This document shows positions 46,840-56,171 of a DNA stretch of 64,000 nt, piece by piece. Numbering within the stretch: position 1 is the first letter of the stretch; each line of letters opens with the position of its first letter. The DNA comes from Clostridia bacterium (lineage in GTDB: Bacteria; Bacillota; Clostridia; TANB77; CAG-508). The notes under the pieces are model-generated. The model had not been told where the DNA came from, did not search any database, and was given only the letters and a program-made list of their open reading frames with translations. The position numbers and the translations under genes were made by a program. The stretch spans positions 62,001-126,000 of the forward strand of contig JAFXVF010000016.1 in assembly GCA_017524665.1 (NCBI GenBank). Reading direction: 5' to 3'.

Positions 46840-47895
46840 ATGGGAAGAAGCAGAGAAAGAAAAAGAAAAAGGACAGGCTTAAAAATATTATTAGTTATAA
46901 TTTTACTTATTGCAGTTGCGGCTGGTGTATTTATATATAAAGTTAACCAGAATGGTGGAAGCATGAAGGGTGTAATTGCTACAGTGCTTGGCCATGATTC
47001 AGAAAAGCTTAAAGACTTGGAACCACTATATTTTGTTGTGCTTGGGGAAAGTGTAGCAGGTGATTCAAGACTTACAGATACAATAATTGTATGCAAGTAC
47101 GATCCTAAAACACAACAAGCAGCAATGATGTCGGTACCAAGAGATACATATACAGGAAGTGGAAGTGCAGCGGATGCAACAGCATCATACAAAATTAATG
47201 CAGCATATAATATGGGAAAAAACCCAGAAAATACTGTAAAAATTTTAAAGAGAATAACTGGACTTGATTTACAATACTATGTGTGGGTAAATACAAATGT
47301 ATTGAAAGAAATTGTTGATGAAATCGGTGGAGTTTGGTTTGATGTACCAAAGGACATGCACTATACAGATGTTACACAGAACTTATACATTGATTTAAAA
47401 GCTGGCTACCAACTACTAGATGGAGACCATGCAGAGCAACTTGTAAGGTACAGACATGATAACAGTACGAGATCAAATTATGGACCAACATATTCATCAG
47501 ATTATGGTGTAGAAGACTATGGCAGAATGAGAACCCAAAGAGAATTTATAAAAGCTGCAATAGAGCAAACAATAAAGCCAGAAAACTTCTTGAAGATTGG
47601 AAAATTTCTAGAGATAGCATATAGAAACATTAAAACAAATATACCAATGGATGTATTAAAAGACTATATACCATATGCTGTTGACTTTAATACAGAGAAC
47701 TTAAGGATGGATTTACTACCAGGTTCAGATACAAACCAAACAAAAGACGAATCATGGGTATATTTTGTAAATACAAGCAAAACAAAACAAGTTGTAGACA
47801 GATTATTCGTACATCCTGAACTATATGATAATGAAGGCAACAAGATTGAAGCAACTAATACAACAACAAATAACACAACTAATAGCGCAAATTAA
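46840..47895 (+). CDS. LytR-CpsA-Psr family protein
   Basis: 351 residues. Short basic N-terminus, one membrane helix (ILLVIILLIAVAAGVFIYKV), then the LCP domain: YFVVLGESVAGDSRLTDTII, SVPRDTYTG (the R-D motif), INAAYNMG, LKEIVDEIGGVWFDVP, LLDGDHAEQLVRYRHD (phosphoprenyl-binding Arg). It transfers wall glycopolymers from undecaprenyl phosphate to peptidoglycan. ATG 46840 has ATAGGAG nine bases before; ends in an Asn/Thr-rich tail. Confidence 0.9.
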   Translation: MGRSRERKRKRTGLKILLVIILLIAVAAGVFIYKVNQNGGSMKGVIATVLGHDSEKLKDLEPLYFVVLGESVAGDSRLTDTIIVCKYDPKTQQAAMMSVPRDTYTGSGSAADATASYKINAAYNMGKNPENTVKILKRITGLDLQYYVWVNTNVLKEIVDEIGGVWFDVPKDMHYTDVTQNLYIDLKAGYQLLDGDHAEQLVRYRHDNSTRSNYGPTYSSDYGVEDYGRMRTQREFIKAAIEQTIKPENFLKIGKFLEIAYRNIKTNIPMDVLKDYIPYAVDFNTENLRMDLLPGSDTNQTKDESWVYFVNTSKTKQVVDRLFVHPELYDNEGNKIEATNTTTNNTTNSAN

Positions 47896-47907
47896 ATAAT
47901 AGTGCAA

Positions 47908-47959
47908 ATTAAATAAAATAGGGGGCAAAAGCAATGCTTTTGTACCCCTTTATTTTTTT
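47908..47959 (+). terminator. Terminator hairpin
   Basis: AATAGGGGGCAAAAGCAATGCTTTTGTACCCCTTTATTTTTTT, a long stem and T run after the LCP gene. Confidence 0.8.
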
Positions 47960-47978
47960 TAAAAGAAAGGAGATAATT

Positions 47979-48584
47979 ATGTCTAACATGGATATAAAAC
48001 AAAAAATTGTTTTTATTGGGATGCTTATTATCATGGTTATAGTAATTGCATATTATTTTTTAGCAGGAGAAGAAACTGAATATGTAGCCATAGAAAATGA
48101 TGAAATTACAGAAGAAACAAACATTAGAGAACAAAATGAAATAGTAGTGCATATTACAGGAAGTGTTGCACAAGAGGGAATTGTAAAGCTTAAAGAGGGA
48201 GCAAGAATTGTAGACGCAATTGAAGAAGCAGGTGGCGCAACATCAGATGCCAACTTAAAAGATGTTAATCTAGCATATAAACTAAAAGATGGGCAAAAAC
48301 TATACATACCAAGCAATATTGATGATAATGAGAATATTACAATTGTATCTACAAAAGGTGACGGGGTTGTTGATGTAACCAAAGGAGATAATGATAAAAT
48401 CAATATAAATGAAGCAACTCAATCAGAGCTTGAAACTTTAAGTGGAATAGGGCCTTCCATGGCGAAAAAAATAATAGAATATCGTGAAAAAAATGGGAGT
48501 TTTTCTAGCATTGATGACATCAAAAATGTACCGGGAATAGGAGATTCAAAGTTTGAGGCGATAAAGGACAACATAGAGGTATAA
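47979..48584 (+). CDS. comEA: ComEA-like DNA-binding competence protein
   Basis: 201 residues. One N-terminal membrane helix (IVFIGMLIIMVIVIAYYFL), an SLBB domain (VVHITGSVAQEGIVKLKEGA, GQKLYIPSN) and a C-terminal helix-hairpin-helix domain (ININEATQSELETLSGIGPS, IKNVPGIGDSKFEAIKDNI). This is the ComEA layout: it binds incoming DNA at the membrane surface. Together with comM and dprA further right it implies natural transformation potential. ATG 47979 after AAAGGAG. Confidence 0.88.
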   Translation: MSNMDIKQKIVFIGMLIIMVIVIAYYFLAGEETEYVAIENDEITEETNIREQNEIVVHITGSVAQEGIVKLKEGARIVDAIEEAGGATSDANLKDVNLAYKLKDGQKLYIPSNIDDNENITIVSTKGDGVVDVTKGDNDKININEATQSELETLSGIGPSMAKKIIEYREKNGSFSSIDDIKNVPGIGDSKFEAIKDNIEV

Positions 48585-48681
48585 TGTTGCTAAAAACAAT
48601 GATTTGTGATATAATTTTACCGTAATTTATAAAATGGAAAAAAGTGTTTAAAATATGAAAGACAACAAGAAAGAGGAGAAT

Positions 48682-49467
48682 ATGGACTTAACTAATAATG
48701 TTATTATTCATACAAAAAAAGATGGAATTGAATATCTTCAATTCAGAAAATTGCTAGAATATGGATTAGTAAATTGCTATACAACAAGGATAAACGATTT
48801 TGACCTAGATGGGAGACTTGACAAAAGAGATACGGAGTACAATTACAAAAGATTATGTGAAAGCCTAGGGATAGAAAGAAGTAGTATAGTAAGGCCAAAC
48901 CAAACACACTCAGACAACATACAGTGTATTAATGAAGTAATAAAGCTATCTGACGTTGATGGAATTTTAACAGCAACTCCAGGAATTAATCTGGCGCTTT
49001 CTTTTGCAGACTGCACACCTATTTTGATATATGACCCAGTTCACAAAGTTATAGGAAATATCCATTCAGGATGGAAAGGTACAGCTAAAAAAATCGGGCC
49101 TAAAGCTGTTAAAAGAATGCAAAAAGAATATGGTTCTAGACCAGAAGACTTAATAGTATGCATAGGACCAGGCATAAGAGAATGCCATTTTGAAGTTCAA
49201 GATGATGTTAGAGAAATATACGAAAAAGAATTTAGCTATTTAGGAGTAAACTCAGAGGCAATTAAAAAAGAAGAAGGCAAAGAGGGAAAATACATGATTG
49301 ACACAACTCTAATAAATAAGCTTATTTTAGAAGAACAAGGCGTAAAAGCAGCTAACATCTATGATTGCGGAATATGCACAGTTTGTGCTTCAAGCGTATT
49401 ACACTCATATAGAGCAGACAAAGAAAAATCAGGAAGAAACGTCGCTATATTAGGAATTAAAAACTAA
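48682..49467 (+). CDS. YfiH/PgeF-type multicopper polyphenol oxidase-fold protein
   Basis: 261 residues. RPNQTHSDNIQCINE, LSFADCTPILIYDPVHKVIG, HSGWKGTAKKIGPKAV and the C-terminal CTVCASSVLHSYRADK are the LACC1/PgeF signature (Zn/Cys-His site). PgeF edits peptidoglycan precursors; related proteins act on purine nucleosides. Start 48682 after AGAGGAG. 17 bases before the MBL-fold gene. Confidence 0.85.
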   Translation: MDLTNNVIIHTKKDGIEYLQFRKLLEYGLVNCYTTRINDFDLDGRLDKRDTEYNYKRLCESLGIERSSIVRPNQTHSDNIQCINEVIKLSDVDGILTATPGINLALSFADCTPILIYDPVHKVIGNIHSGWKGTAKKIGPKAVKRMQKEYGSRPEDLIVCIGPGIRECHFEVQDDVREIYEKEFSYLGVNSEAIKKEEGKEGKYMIDTTLINKLILEEQGVKAANIYDCGICTVCASSVLHSYRADKEKSGRNVAILGIKN

Positions 49468-49484
49468 GATACAGGAGGGTTTCG

Positions 49485-50096
49485 ATGGAAGAAAATGTTG
49501 AAGTATTAATACACAGTAGTATTAGAATAACTGGTGAAAAAACAATATACATCGATCCTTTTAAGATAAGTCAAGCTTGGAATGATGCAGACTATATTTT
49601 TGTTACACATGACCATTATGACCATTATTCAGAAGCAGATATTGACAAAGTAAAAAACGAAAATACAATTTATATTGTGCCAGAATCGCTAACCAATAAA
49701 TTATTAGCAAAAGGAATTGCAAGCAAAAAAGTTATCTCTGTTAAACCAAACTGCAATTATACTGTTGGAACAATAAGCTTTGAAACTGTACCAGCATACA
49801 ATATAAATAAGCCATTCCACCCAAAAGAAAATGGATGGGTAGGATATGTAATAGACGTTAATAATCTTAGATATTATATAGCAGGAGATACAGACATTAC
49901 AGAAGAAAACAAAAAAGTAAAATGTGATGTTGCACTTGTTCCTGTTGGGGGCACATATACAATGAATGCAAAAGAAGCCGCAGAGCTCGTAAATACTATA
50001 AAACCTAAAGTTGCAATACCAATCCACTATGGAGATATTGTGGGAACAAAAAAAGATGCGCAAGATTTTTTGAATTTAATAGACTTAAATAAATAA
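49485..50096 (+). CDS. MBL-fold metal-dependent hydrolase
   Basis: 203 residues. VTHDHYDHYSEADI (H-x-H-x-D-H), YYIAGDTDITEEN, VPVGGTYTMNAKEAAELVN and PIHYGDIVGTKKDA match the UPF0173/UlaG-like group of metallo-beta-lactamase-fold hydrolases. Cytoplasmic; substrate unknown. RBS AGGAGGG. Terminator at 50097. Confidence 0.82.
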   Translation: MEENVEVLIHSSIRITGEKTIYIDPFKISQAWNDADYIFVTHDHYDHYSEADIDKVKNENTIYIVPESLTNKLLAKGIASKKVISVKPNCNYTVGTISFETVPAYNINKPFHPKENGWVGYVIDVNNLRYYIAGDTDITEENKKVKCDVALVPVGGTYTMNAKEAAELVNTIKPKVAIPIHYGDIVGTKKDAQDFLNLIDLNK

Positions 50097-50129
50097 AAAA
50101 AGCAAATAGCTTAAGCTATTTGCTTTTTT
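50097..50129. terminator. Convergent terminator
   Basis: AAAAAGCAAATAGCTTAAGCTATTTGCTTTTTT, a perfect palindrome. Confidence 0.88.
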
Positions 50130-50135
50130 GTTTTA

Positions 50136-50603
50136 TTAGTCTGCCATTTCTGGGTCATCATTTTTCTTTGCTTGTGAGTCAGAACCATCATTTCTTTTAT
50201 TATGTGGCTCGAAGCTATCATCTTCTCTATCTTTACAATGCTCTACTGCTTCCTCAATAAGTTTGATTATTTCTTCAGGTGAACTATCTTCTTCTCCGTG
50301 TTCCTGAATGTATTGATCTATAGAAGCAGGGTGACTTGCTATAACTCGTTCCCAACGTGAATGCATATCTGCTTCTGGAGAATTAAAATATGCTACTGGG
50401 TTTGTCTTGGCAAGTGGAGGAGTATAAAAGAATGAACAGGCATGTATAGTTGCATATCCTCTTGCCCACCATAAAGAGTATTCCTTGTATTCACTACTTG
50501 TTGTATCCATTCCATCAGGGTAAGGCCCACGGCCTCTCATTACTTGGCCGAGCTTTTCATAGAAATGCATGTCACAACAATCTTCATATAATCTTGGTCT
50601 CAT
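50136..50603 (-). CDS. Hypothetical cytoplasmic protein
   Basis: 155 residues, start 50603 after TAGGTGGTG. Aromatic and Cys/His-bearing N-terminus (RPRLYEDCCDMHFYEKLGQV), WWARGYATIHACSFFYTPP in the middle, an acidic helix and a low-complexity charged C-terminus. No signal peptide. Family not recognised. Confidence 0.55.
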   Translation of the reverse strand: MRPRLYEDCCDMHFYEKLGQVMRGRGPYPDGMDTTSSEYKEYSLWWARGYATIHACSFFYTPPLAKTNPVAYFNSPEADMHSRWERVIASHPASIDQYIQEHGEEDSSPEEIIKLIEEAVEHCKDREDDSFEPHNKRNDGSDSQAKKNDDPEMAD

Positions 50604-50693
50604 AAAAACACCACCTATCAATTACAATTATACTATAATTATAACAGTTTTGCAAAAAAAATACACATAGCCAGAATTGACTATGTGCAAATT

Positions 50694-50768
50694 TGGTTGC
50701 GGGGGTAAGATTCGAACTTACGACCTTTGGGTTAGAGCTTAGGCGAGCTGCCAACTGCTCCACAAAGC
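50694..50768 (-). pseudogene. Degenerate initiator-tRNA copy 1
   Basis: The 3' half (AACCCAAAGGTCG...CCCCCGCAACCA) equals that of tRNA-fMet at 50926, but the 5' acceptor is TTTG instead of GGGG and the anticodon stem/loop is CCTAAGCTCTAA instead of TTGGGCTCATAA, so neither stem pairs. Confidence 0.7.
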
Positions 50769-50809
50769 AAAAAAAATAAGGCAGCTCTTTGCATAAAGCT
50801 ACCTATAGT

Positions 50810-50884
50810 TGGTTGCGGGGGCAAGATTCGAACTTACGACCTTTGGGTTAGAGCTTAGGCGAGCTGCCAACTGCTCCACAAAGC
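50810..50884 (-). pseudogene. Degenerate initiator-tRNA copy 2
   Basis: Same altered sequence as copy 1 except one base in the T-stem (GGGGGC versus GGGGGT on the + strand). The unit repeats with a 116-bp period. Each copy is preceded on the minus strand by a hairpin GGTAGCTTT-ATGC-AAAGAGCTGCC and a T run. Confidence 0.7.
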
Positions 50885-50925
50885 AAAAAAAATAAGGCAG
50901 CTCTTTGCATAAAGCTACCTATAGT

Positions 50926-51001
50926 TGGTTGCGGGGGTAAGATTCGAACTTACGACCTTTGGGTTATGAGCCCAACGAGCTGCCAACTGCTCCACCCCGC
51001 G
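50926..51001 (-). tRNA. Initiator tRNA-fMet(CAT)
   Basis: CGCGGGG...CCCCGCA: C1-A72 mismatch, three G-C pairs in the anticodon stem (TTGGG/CCCAA) with loop CTCATAA, encoded CCA. These are the marks of the initiator. Confidence 0.92.
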
Positions 51002-51090
51002 ATGTAAAGGTAAATACTAATATAGTATACGCGCAAAATATTATTTTGTCAACACTTTGTGCAAAAAAAGTGAAACGTTTGGAAAAAGCA

Positions 51091-51117
51091 TGTCAAACAT
51101 CTCCGTCCCTATTGACA
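51091..51117 (-). repeat. Dispersed GGGACGGAG repeat
   Basis: TGTCAAACATCTCCGTCCCTATTGACA, inverted relative to the copy at 6729. Confidence 0.65.
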
Positions 51118-51194
51118 TTTTTTTTGTTAACCATTTTTGTAAATTAAGAATATATTATACTATGATAAATTCATTAAATGAGGGAGAGCTACAA

Positions 51195-51971
51195 ATGAGT
51201 GAAGTTTTAAGACTAGAAAACATTTCAAAGACATATCAAGCAAAAAATGGTGAAACAGAGGCACTAAAAGAAATATCATTTGAAGTAAAAGACGGGGAAT
51301 TTGCAAGTATAATTGGACCAAGCGGATGTGGAAAATCCACACTTCTTTCAATTATCTCAGGACTAGAAAAAAGCACGAGTGGAAGGCTATATATAGATGG
51401 AAATGAAAGTACAAACAGTGGAGTTTCTACTAAAATTGGCTATATGCTTCAAAAAGATAGCCTTTTAGAATGGCGAACCATTTTAAACAATGCGATGATT
51501 GGATTAGAAATAAGAAATGCAAAAACATTAGAGAATGAAAACTATGTAAAAGAATTACTTGCAAAGTATGGCTTATATGAATTTAAAGATAAATATCCGG
51601 CACAACTGTCTGGCGGAATGAGGCAAAGGGCTGCATTAATTAGAACCCTTGCCGTAAAACCCAAAATTCTTCTTTTAGATGAAGCATTTTCTGCACTGGA
51701 TTATCAAACTAGAATTATGGTTACAAAGGACATTTATGAAATACTAAAAAATGAAGGAATCACAGCTTTAATGGTAACACACGATATTTCAGAAAGCATA
51801 AGCATGTCAGATAGAATAATAGTTCTAACTCATAGACCAGGAAAAGTAAAAAGAATCGTAAATATAGGATTTGAAATGGAAAAAAGAGATCCACTATCTT
51901 GCCGTGAAAGCCCTAAATTTAGCGAATATTTTGATAACATATGGAAGGAGCTAGATATAAGTGCAAAATGA
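51195..51971 (+). CDS. ABC transporter ATPase (nitrate/taurine/pyrimidine type)
   Basis: 258 residues. Walker A IIGPSGCGKSTLLSIISG, Q-loop MLQKDSLLEWRTI (the Q-x-x-x-LL-W of SsuB/TauB/ThiZ-type ATPases), signature LSGGMRQRAALIRTL, Walker B ILLLDEAFSALD, and H-loop VTHDISESI. RBS GGGAGAG. The 11-base overlap with the permease gene shows coupling. It powers import of a ligand bound by the protein at 52789. Confidence 0.93.
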   Translation: MSEVLRLENISKTYQAKNGETEALKEISFEVKDGEFASIIGPSGCGKSTLLSIISGLEKSTSGRLYIDGNESTNSGVSTKIGYMLQKDSLLEWRTILNNAMIGLEIRNAKTLENENYVKELLAKYGLYEFKDKYPAQLSGGMRQRAALIRTLAVKPKILLLDEAFSALDYQTRIMVTKDIYEILKNEGITALMVTHDISESISMSDRIIVLTHRPGKVKRIVNIGFEMEKRDPLSCRESPKFSEYFDNIWKELDISAK

Positions 51972-52770
51972 TATTTCTAAAGAAAGAAAAAAATACTTAA
52001 GCAAGCTTAAAAGAAATAAATGGGCAGTTATTGGAACAAGAATAGCTATTCTTGTTTTAACGATTTTTCTCTGGGAAGTGCTTGCAAACCAAGGAATAAT
52101 AGATAGCTTTATAATGAGCAAACCAAGTAGAATTATTCAAACATTTATGAATTTATCTCAAAATGACCTGTTAAAACATTTAGGAACGACTTGCTATGAG
52201 ACCATTATAGGATTTTTGTTAGGAACTGTGCTAGGTTTTTTAATTGCAATTATACTTTGGTGGTCAAAATTTTTAGCTAAGGTTGTTGACCCATTTTTAG
52301 TAGTCCTAAACAGTTTGCCCAAAGTAGCTCTAGGACCAGTCATAATCATATGGGTGGGCGCTCGGAACATCTGCAATAATTACGATGGGTATTGCAATTT
52401 CACTAGTTGTAACAATATTAGAAATTTCAAATGGATTTATTAATACTGACAAAGAAAAAATAAAAATGGCAAAAACATTTGGGGCAAACAAACTTCAGCT
52501 CTTAACAAAGATAATAATTCCAGCGAATACTGCAACATTTATTAATTCTCTAAAGGTAAATTTAGGCTTATCTTTAGTAGGAGTAATTTCAGGAGAATTT
52601 TTAGTTTCAAAAGCTGGGTTACGGATATTTAATAGTATACGGAGGCCAAGTATTTCAACTGGATTTAGTTATGACAAGTGTGATAATACTGCGGAATTGT
52701 AGCAGCACTGTTTTATCAGGCCATAGTACTTTTAGAAAAGATGATTTTGAAATCTAATAAATATATTTAA
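51961..52770 (+). CDS. ABC transporter permease; three CGG +1 sites
   Basis: 268 residues, GTG start. CGG +1 sites are at 52363 (WVGA[C]GGA = WVGAGTSAIITMGIAISLVV), 52622 (KAGL[C]GGA = KAGLGYLIVYGGQVFQLDLV) and 52692 (IILC-type reading IL[C]GGA = ILGIVAALFYQ). They fall at conserved glycines of the EAA-type BPD domain (the EAA loop is KMAKTFGANKLQLLTKIIIP). Six membrane helices result only after all shifts; the zero frame gives a 160-residue truncation. A complete transporter (ATPase, permease, binding protein) surrounds it, so the gene is expected to be functional. Confidence 0.85.
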
Positions 52771-52788
52771 AGTAGGAGATGAAAAAAT

Positions 52789-53808
52789 TTGAAAAAGTAT
52801 ATTATTCCAATTGTTGTTATTGCACTAGTGATTATTGCTTTGCTTATAGTAGCATTAAATAAGGGAAAAGTTGCAACACCAGAAAAACAGGCTACTTTGC
52901 AAACAATAAAGGTTAACGAAGTTACGCGTTCTGTTTTTTATGCACCACAATATGTTGCAATAAGCCAGGGAATGATTGAAGAAGAAGGCCTAAAACTTGA
53001 ACTTTCAACAGGCCAAGGAGCAGACAAAGTAATGACAGCGGTATTAGCTGGTCAAAGTGACATAGGCTTTGCAGGGCCAGAGGCATCAATTTATGTATAT
53101 AATGAAGGAAAAGAAGACTACCCTCAAGTTATTGCACAACTTACGCAAACTGACGGGGCATTCCTTATAAGCCGTGAAGAAAACAAAAATTTCAAGTGGA
53201 CAGATTTAAAAGGAAAGACCATTATTCCAGGACGTAAAGGCGGAGTGCCATATATGACTTTGGCTTACGTTATAAGAAAAAATGGGATGAATCCTGATAC
53301 GGACATGGTATTAGATGATAGCATACAATTTGATCTTATGGCAGGAGCATTTTCGGGAGGAAATGCAGATTACGTTACACTATTTGAACCAACGGCATCA
53401 ATGACAGAACAAGCAGGTAAGGGCTATATTGTAGCTTCTGTTGGTAAAGAAGCCGGAAGAGTTCCATATACAGCATATTTTGCTAAGAAAAGCTATTTAG
53501 AGAATAACAAAGATTTAGTGCAAAGATTCGTTAATGCAATTTATAAAGGACAAAAGTGGGTTGAAAGCCATACTGATAGGGAAATTGCAGAAGCAATAAA
53601 AGACTTTTTCCCAGATAGTAATGTCGATTTACTAGAAACTGTTGTAAATAGGTATCGTAGTATAAATGCATGGAAGACTGACCCTGTCTTACAAGAAGAA
53701 GATTTTAATTTATTACAAACTATTATTTCAGAAGCGGGAGAGTTGGATAAAAAAGTGCCATATACAGATTTAGTAAATAATGAATACGCAAAAAATGCAA
53801 TGAAATAA
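52789..53808 (+). CDS. ABC transporter substrate-binding protein (SsuA/THI5-like)
   Basis: 339 residues, TTG start after GTAGGAG. Membrane/signal segment IIPIVVIALVIIALLIVAL, then the NMT1/THI5-like fold: RSVFYAPQYVAISQGMIEEE, GADKVMTAVLAGQSDIGFAG, WTDLKGKTIIPGRKGGVPYM, DLMAGAFSGGNADYVTLFEP. The closest types bind aliphatic sulfonates or pyrimidine precursors of thiamine. No riboswitch or thi gene nearby to decide. Confidence 0.85.
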   Translation: MKKYIIPIVVIALVIIALLIVALNKGKVATPEKQATLQTIKVNEVTRSVFYAPQYVAISQGMIEEEGLKLELSTGQGADKVMTAVLAGQSDIGFAGPEASIYVYNEGKEDYPQVIAQLTQTDGAFLISREENKNFKWTDLKGKTIIPGRKGGVPYMTLAYVIRKNGMNPDTDMVLDDSIQFDLMAGAFSGGNADYVTLFEPTASMTEQAGKGYIVASVGKEAGRVPYTAYFAKKSYLENNKDLVQRFVNAIYKGQKWVESHTDREIAEAIKDFFPDSNVDLLETVVNRYRSINAWKTDPVLQEEDFNLLQTIISEAGELDKKVPYTDLVNNEYAKNAMK

Positions 53809-53816
53809 AGGTAAAT

Positions 53817-53854
53817 AAAAGACTGGAAAGTTGTTAACTTTTTCCAGTCTTTTT
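53817..53854 (+). terminator. Terminator hairpin
   Basis: AAAAGACTGGAAAGTTGTTAACTTTTTCCAGTCTTTTTT. Confidence 0.85.
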
Positions 53855-53924
53855 TGTTATTCTTTTGCAAAAACAACGTGATTATGATACAATGTTACAA
53901 ACAAAAGTGAAAGAAGGTATGCTA

Positions 53925-54719
53925 ATGGACAGAATTGCTATTATTTCAGATATACATGCTAATTTAACAGCACTTGAAACTGTTTTTGATGATATTAATA
54001 AAAGAAATATAAATAAAATTATATGCTTAGGAGATATAATATTTAAAGGTGTAAGCCCAGCTGAATGCATTGATTTAATTAGAGAAAAATGTGATGTGGT
54101 TATAAAAGGAAATTGCGACGAAATAATGACTGATGAACTCACACTTAAAAAGAAATACTGGACAAGAATGCAAATAGGAGAAAAAAGAACAGAATATTTA
54201 AGAAATCTTCCAGTATGCCACGAGTTTTATTTAAGTGGATATTTAGTTAGGCTATTTCACGCATGCCCAGATGATTTAAAGTCTTTATATAATCCTATGT
54301 TCAGTAATAAAAATTCAAAAAATGAAAGTAGAGAAATTACTGATGTCGAGAGAATGTTTAGAAATACTGAATTCATAGGGAAAAGTAAAGACGATAAGGT
54401 ACCAGACATAGTTGGATATGGACATATACATACGCCTAACATTTTAAGATTCAAAGATAAAATGATTTTTAACCCAGGCAGTGTTGGAATGCCAGTTGAA
54501 ATGATGAATGACAATAAAGTAAGTGAAACTAGCAGATTCTCAACAGTGTCATCTTACATTATTTTAGATGGGGAATTAGACAAAGAGAAACTTGGACCAA
54601 TTAGTGTTCAACTTGTTAGGATTCCATATGACATTGAAAAAGAAATAGCAAGAGCAAAAAAATCTGATAATCCAGAAAAGGAAGACATTATAAGAAAATT
54701 ACAAACAGCGGAACCATAA
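53925..54719 (+). CDS. Metallophosphoesterase (YfcE-like)
   Basis: 264 residues. IISDIHANLTALETVFDDI (D-x-H), CLGDIIFKGVSPAEC (GD), VIKGNCDEIM (GN-D), YGHIHTPNILRFKDK (GHxH) and NPGSVGMPVE, the profile of protein-phosphatase/YfcE-type phosphodiesterases. A promoter (TTGCAA, 17, TACAAT) lies just upstream. Third member of this superfamily in the window. Substrate unknown. Confidence 0.82.
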   Translation: MDRIAIISDIHANLTALETVFDDINKRNINKIICLGDIIFKGVSPAECIDLIREKCDVVIKGNCDEIMTDELTLKKKYWTRMQIGEKRTEYLRNLPVCHEFYLSGYLVRLFHACPDDLKSLYNPMFSNKNSKNESREITDVERMFRNTEFIGKSKDDKVPDIVGYGHIHTPNILRFKDKMIFNPGSVGMPVEMMNDNKVSETSRFSTVSSYIILDGELDKEKLGPISVQLVRIPYDIEKEIARAKKSDNPEKEDIIRKLQTAEP

Positions 54720-54758
54720 GCCTTAAAAAAACATACTGTATAATGAGGGGTAATTTTT

Positions 54759-56028
54759 ATGGAAGAAGACATAAGAGAATTAAAAGCAAAACTTAAAGAA
54801 GCTAACCAAGAGCATATACTTGACTTTTGGGATGAGCTTGATGAAGATGAAAAAGAATCTTTGGTAAAACAAATACAAAAAACTGATTTTTCAAAAATTA
54901 CTGAAAGATATGAAAAATCAAAAGAAGAGGAATATTTTGACATAAATGAAATTTCACCATTGCCATATGTAAATTCAAATTGTATGGATCAAGACCAAAA
55001 AGAAAAGTATATAAAAATAGGTGAAGAGATAATAAAAAGAGGTGAAGTAGCAGTAATTTCAATGGCTGGAGGACAACGGAACAAGACTAGGCTACCATGG
55101 ACCTAAAGCAACATTTGAACTTAATTTAATTCCAAGAAAATCGCTGTTTGAAATACTTTGTGACAATTTAAAATATGCTTATGAAAAATATGGAGTATAT
55201 ATTCCATGGTATATAATGACAAGTCCTGAAAACAATGATGAAACAATACGATTCTTTAATAAAAAAGACTTTTTTGGATATCCAAAAGATAGAATTAAAT
55301 TTTTTATGCAAGATGAACTTCCTCTTATAGATACTAACGGAAAAGTTATTTTAGACCAAAAATGGAAAATTAAAGAGGCTGCTAATGGAAACGGAGATGT
55401 ATTTAGAGCATTAAATGACAATGGCTTTGTTGATGAGATGGCAAATAGCGGAATAAAATGGGTAAGTGTTGGAGGAATAGATAATGTACTGCTTAGATTA
55501 GTAGATCCTTTATTTATCGCCCTTACAGCAGAAAGTGGATACAAAATTGGTTCTAAGAGTGCATTTAAAGAATTACCAGATGACCCTATAAGCGTATTTT
55601 GCAAAAGAAATGGTAAGCCATCAATTTTAGAGTATTCACATATTTCTTATGAAATGTCAGAGCAAAAAGATGAAGAAGAAAACTACTTGTATAGAGAAGT
55701 AAATATCTTAGCACATTTATTTAGTATAGAAGCTTTGCAAAAGCTAAGCAATGTAAAACTTCCGTATCATAGAGCATTTAAGAAAAATGCATTCATAAAT
55801 TTTGAAGGTGTAAAGGAAGTTCCACAAAAACCTAACACGTATAAATTTGAAAAATTTATATTTGATGGATTTTCATGTTTTGACGACATGCTTTTGCTAA
55901 GAGTAAATGAAGATGATGAATTTGCTCCAATAAAGGACTTTATTGGAATATACAGCCCAGAGACCGCAAAAGAAAAATACATTAGATATTGGACAAAGCA
56001 AGGAAAACATATTGAATACGAAGAATAA
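54759..56028 (+). CDS. UDP-sugar pyrophosphorylase (UDPGP family); one CGG +1 site
   Basis: 422 residues with a +1 shift at CGG 55077: GGQ[C]GGA ACA AGA = MAGGQGTRLGYHGPKATFEL, the nucleotide-binding signature of the UDPGP/UAP family. WYIMTSPENNDETIRFFNK, FFMQDELPLID, GNGDVFRALNDNG and WVSVGGIDNVLLRLVDPLFI follow, and match UDP-GlcNAc/UDP-Glc pyrophosphorylases of the eukaryote-like type. It makes a UDP-sugar from UTP and a sugar-1-phosphate. Without the shift it is cut at 55106, inside the catalytic loop. Confidence 0.88.
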
Positions 56029-56035
56029 AAGAAGG

Positions 56036-56076
56036 CACTTTTTGTCGAAACCAGTCGATGAAAAGTGCTTGTTTTT
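56036..56076 (+). terminator. Terminator hairpin
   Basis: GCACTTTTTGTCG...CGATGAAAAGTGCTTGTTTTTT after the pyrophosphorylase gene. Confidence 0.75.
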
Positions 56077-56171
56077 TGCTAATTTATGTGTTATACCAAA
56101 GTTGTTATTTTCAAATAAATTTTAATCAGTTTTTTAATTTCTTATTAACCCCAAAAAAGGAGAAATTACAT

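Noticed and set aside
50694-50884. The altered tRNA copies as the CGGN-reading tRNA
   Set aside because: No CCG or UCCG in the loop region, and the acceptor and anticodon stems do not pair.
50694-51001. CRISPR array from the 116-bp periodicity
   Set aside because: Units are tRNA plus terminator, with only three repeats and no spacers.
52622-52650. A further CGG shift at TATACGGAGGCC (52639)
   Set aside because: In the corrected frame it reads TAC GGA GGC, so CGG is out of frame and no shift is needed.
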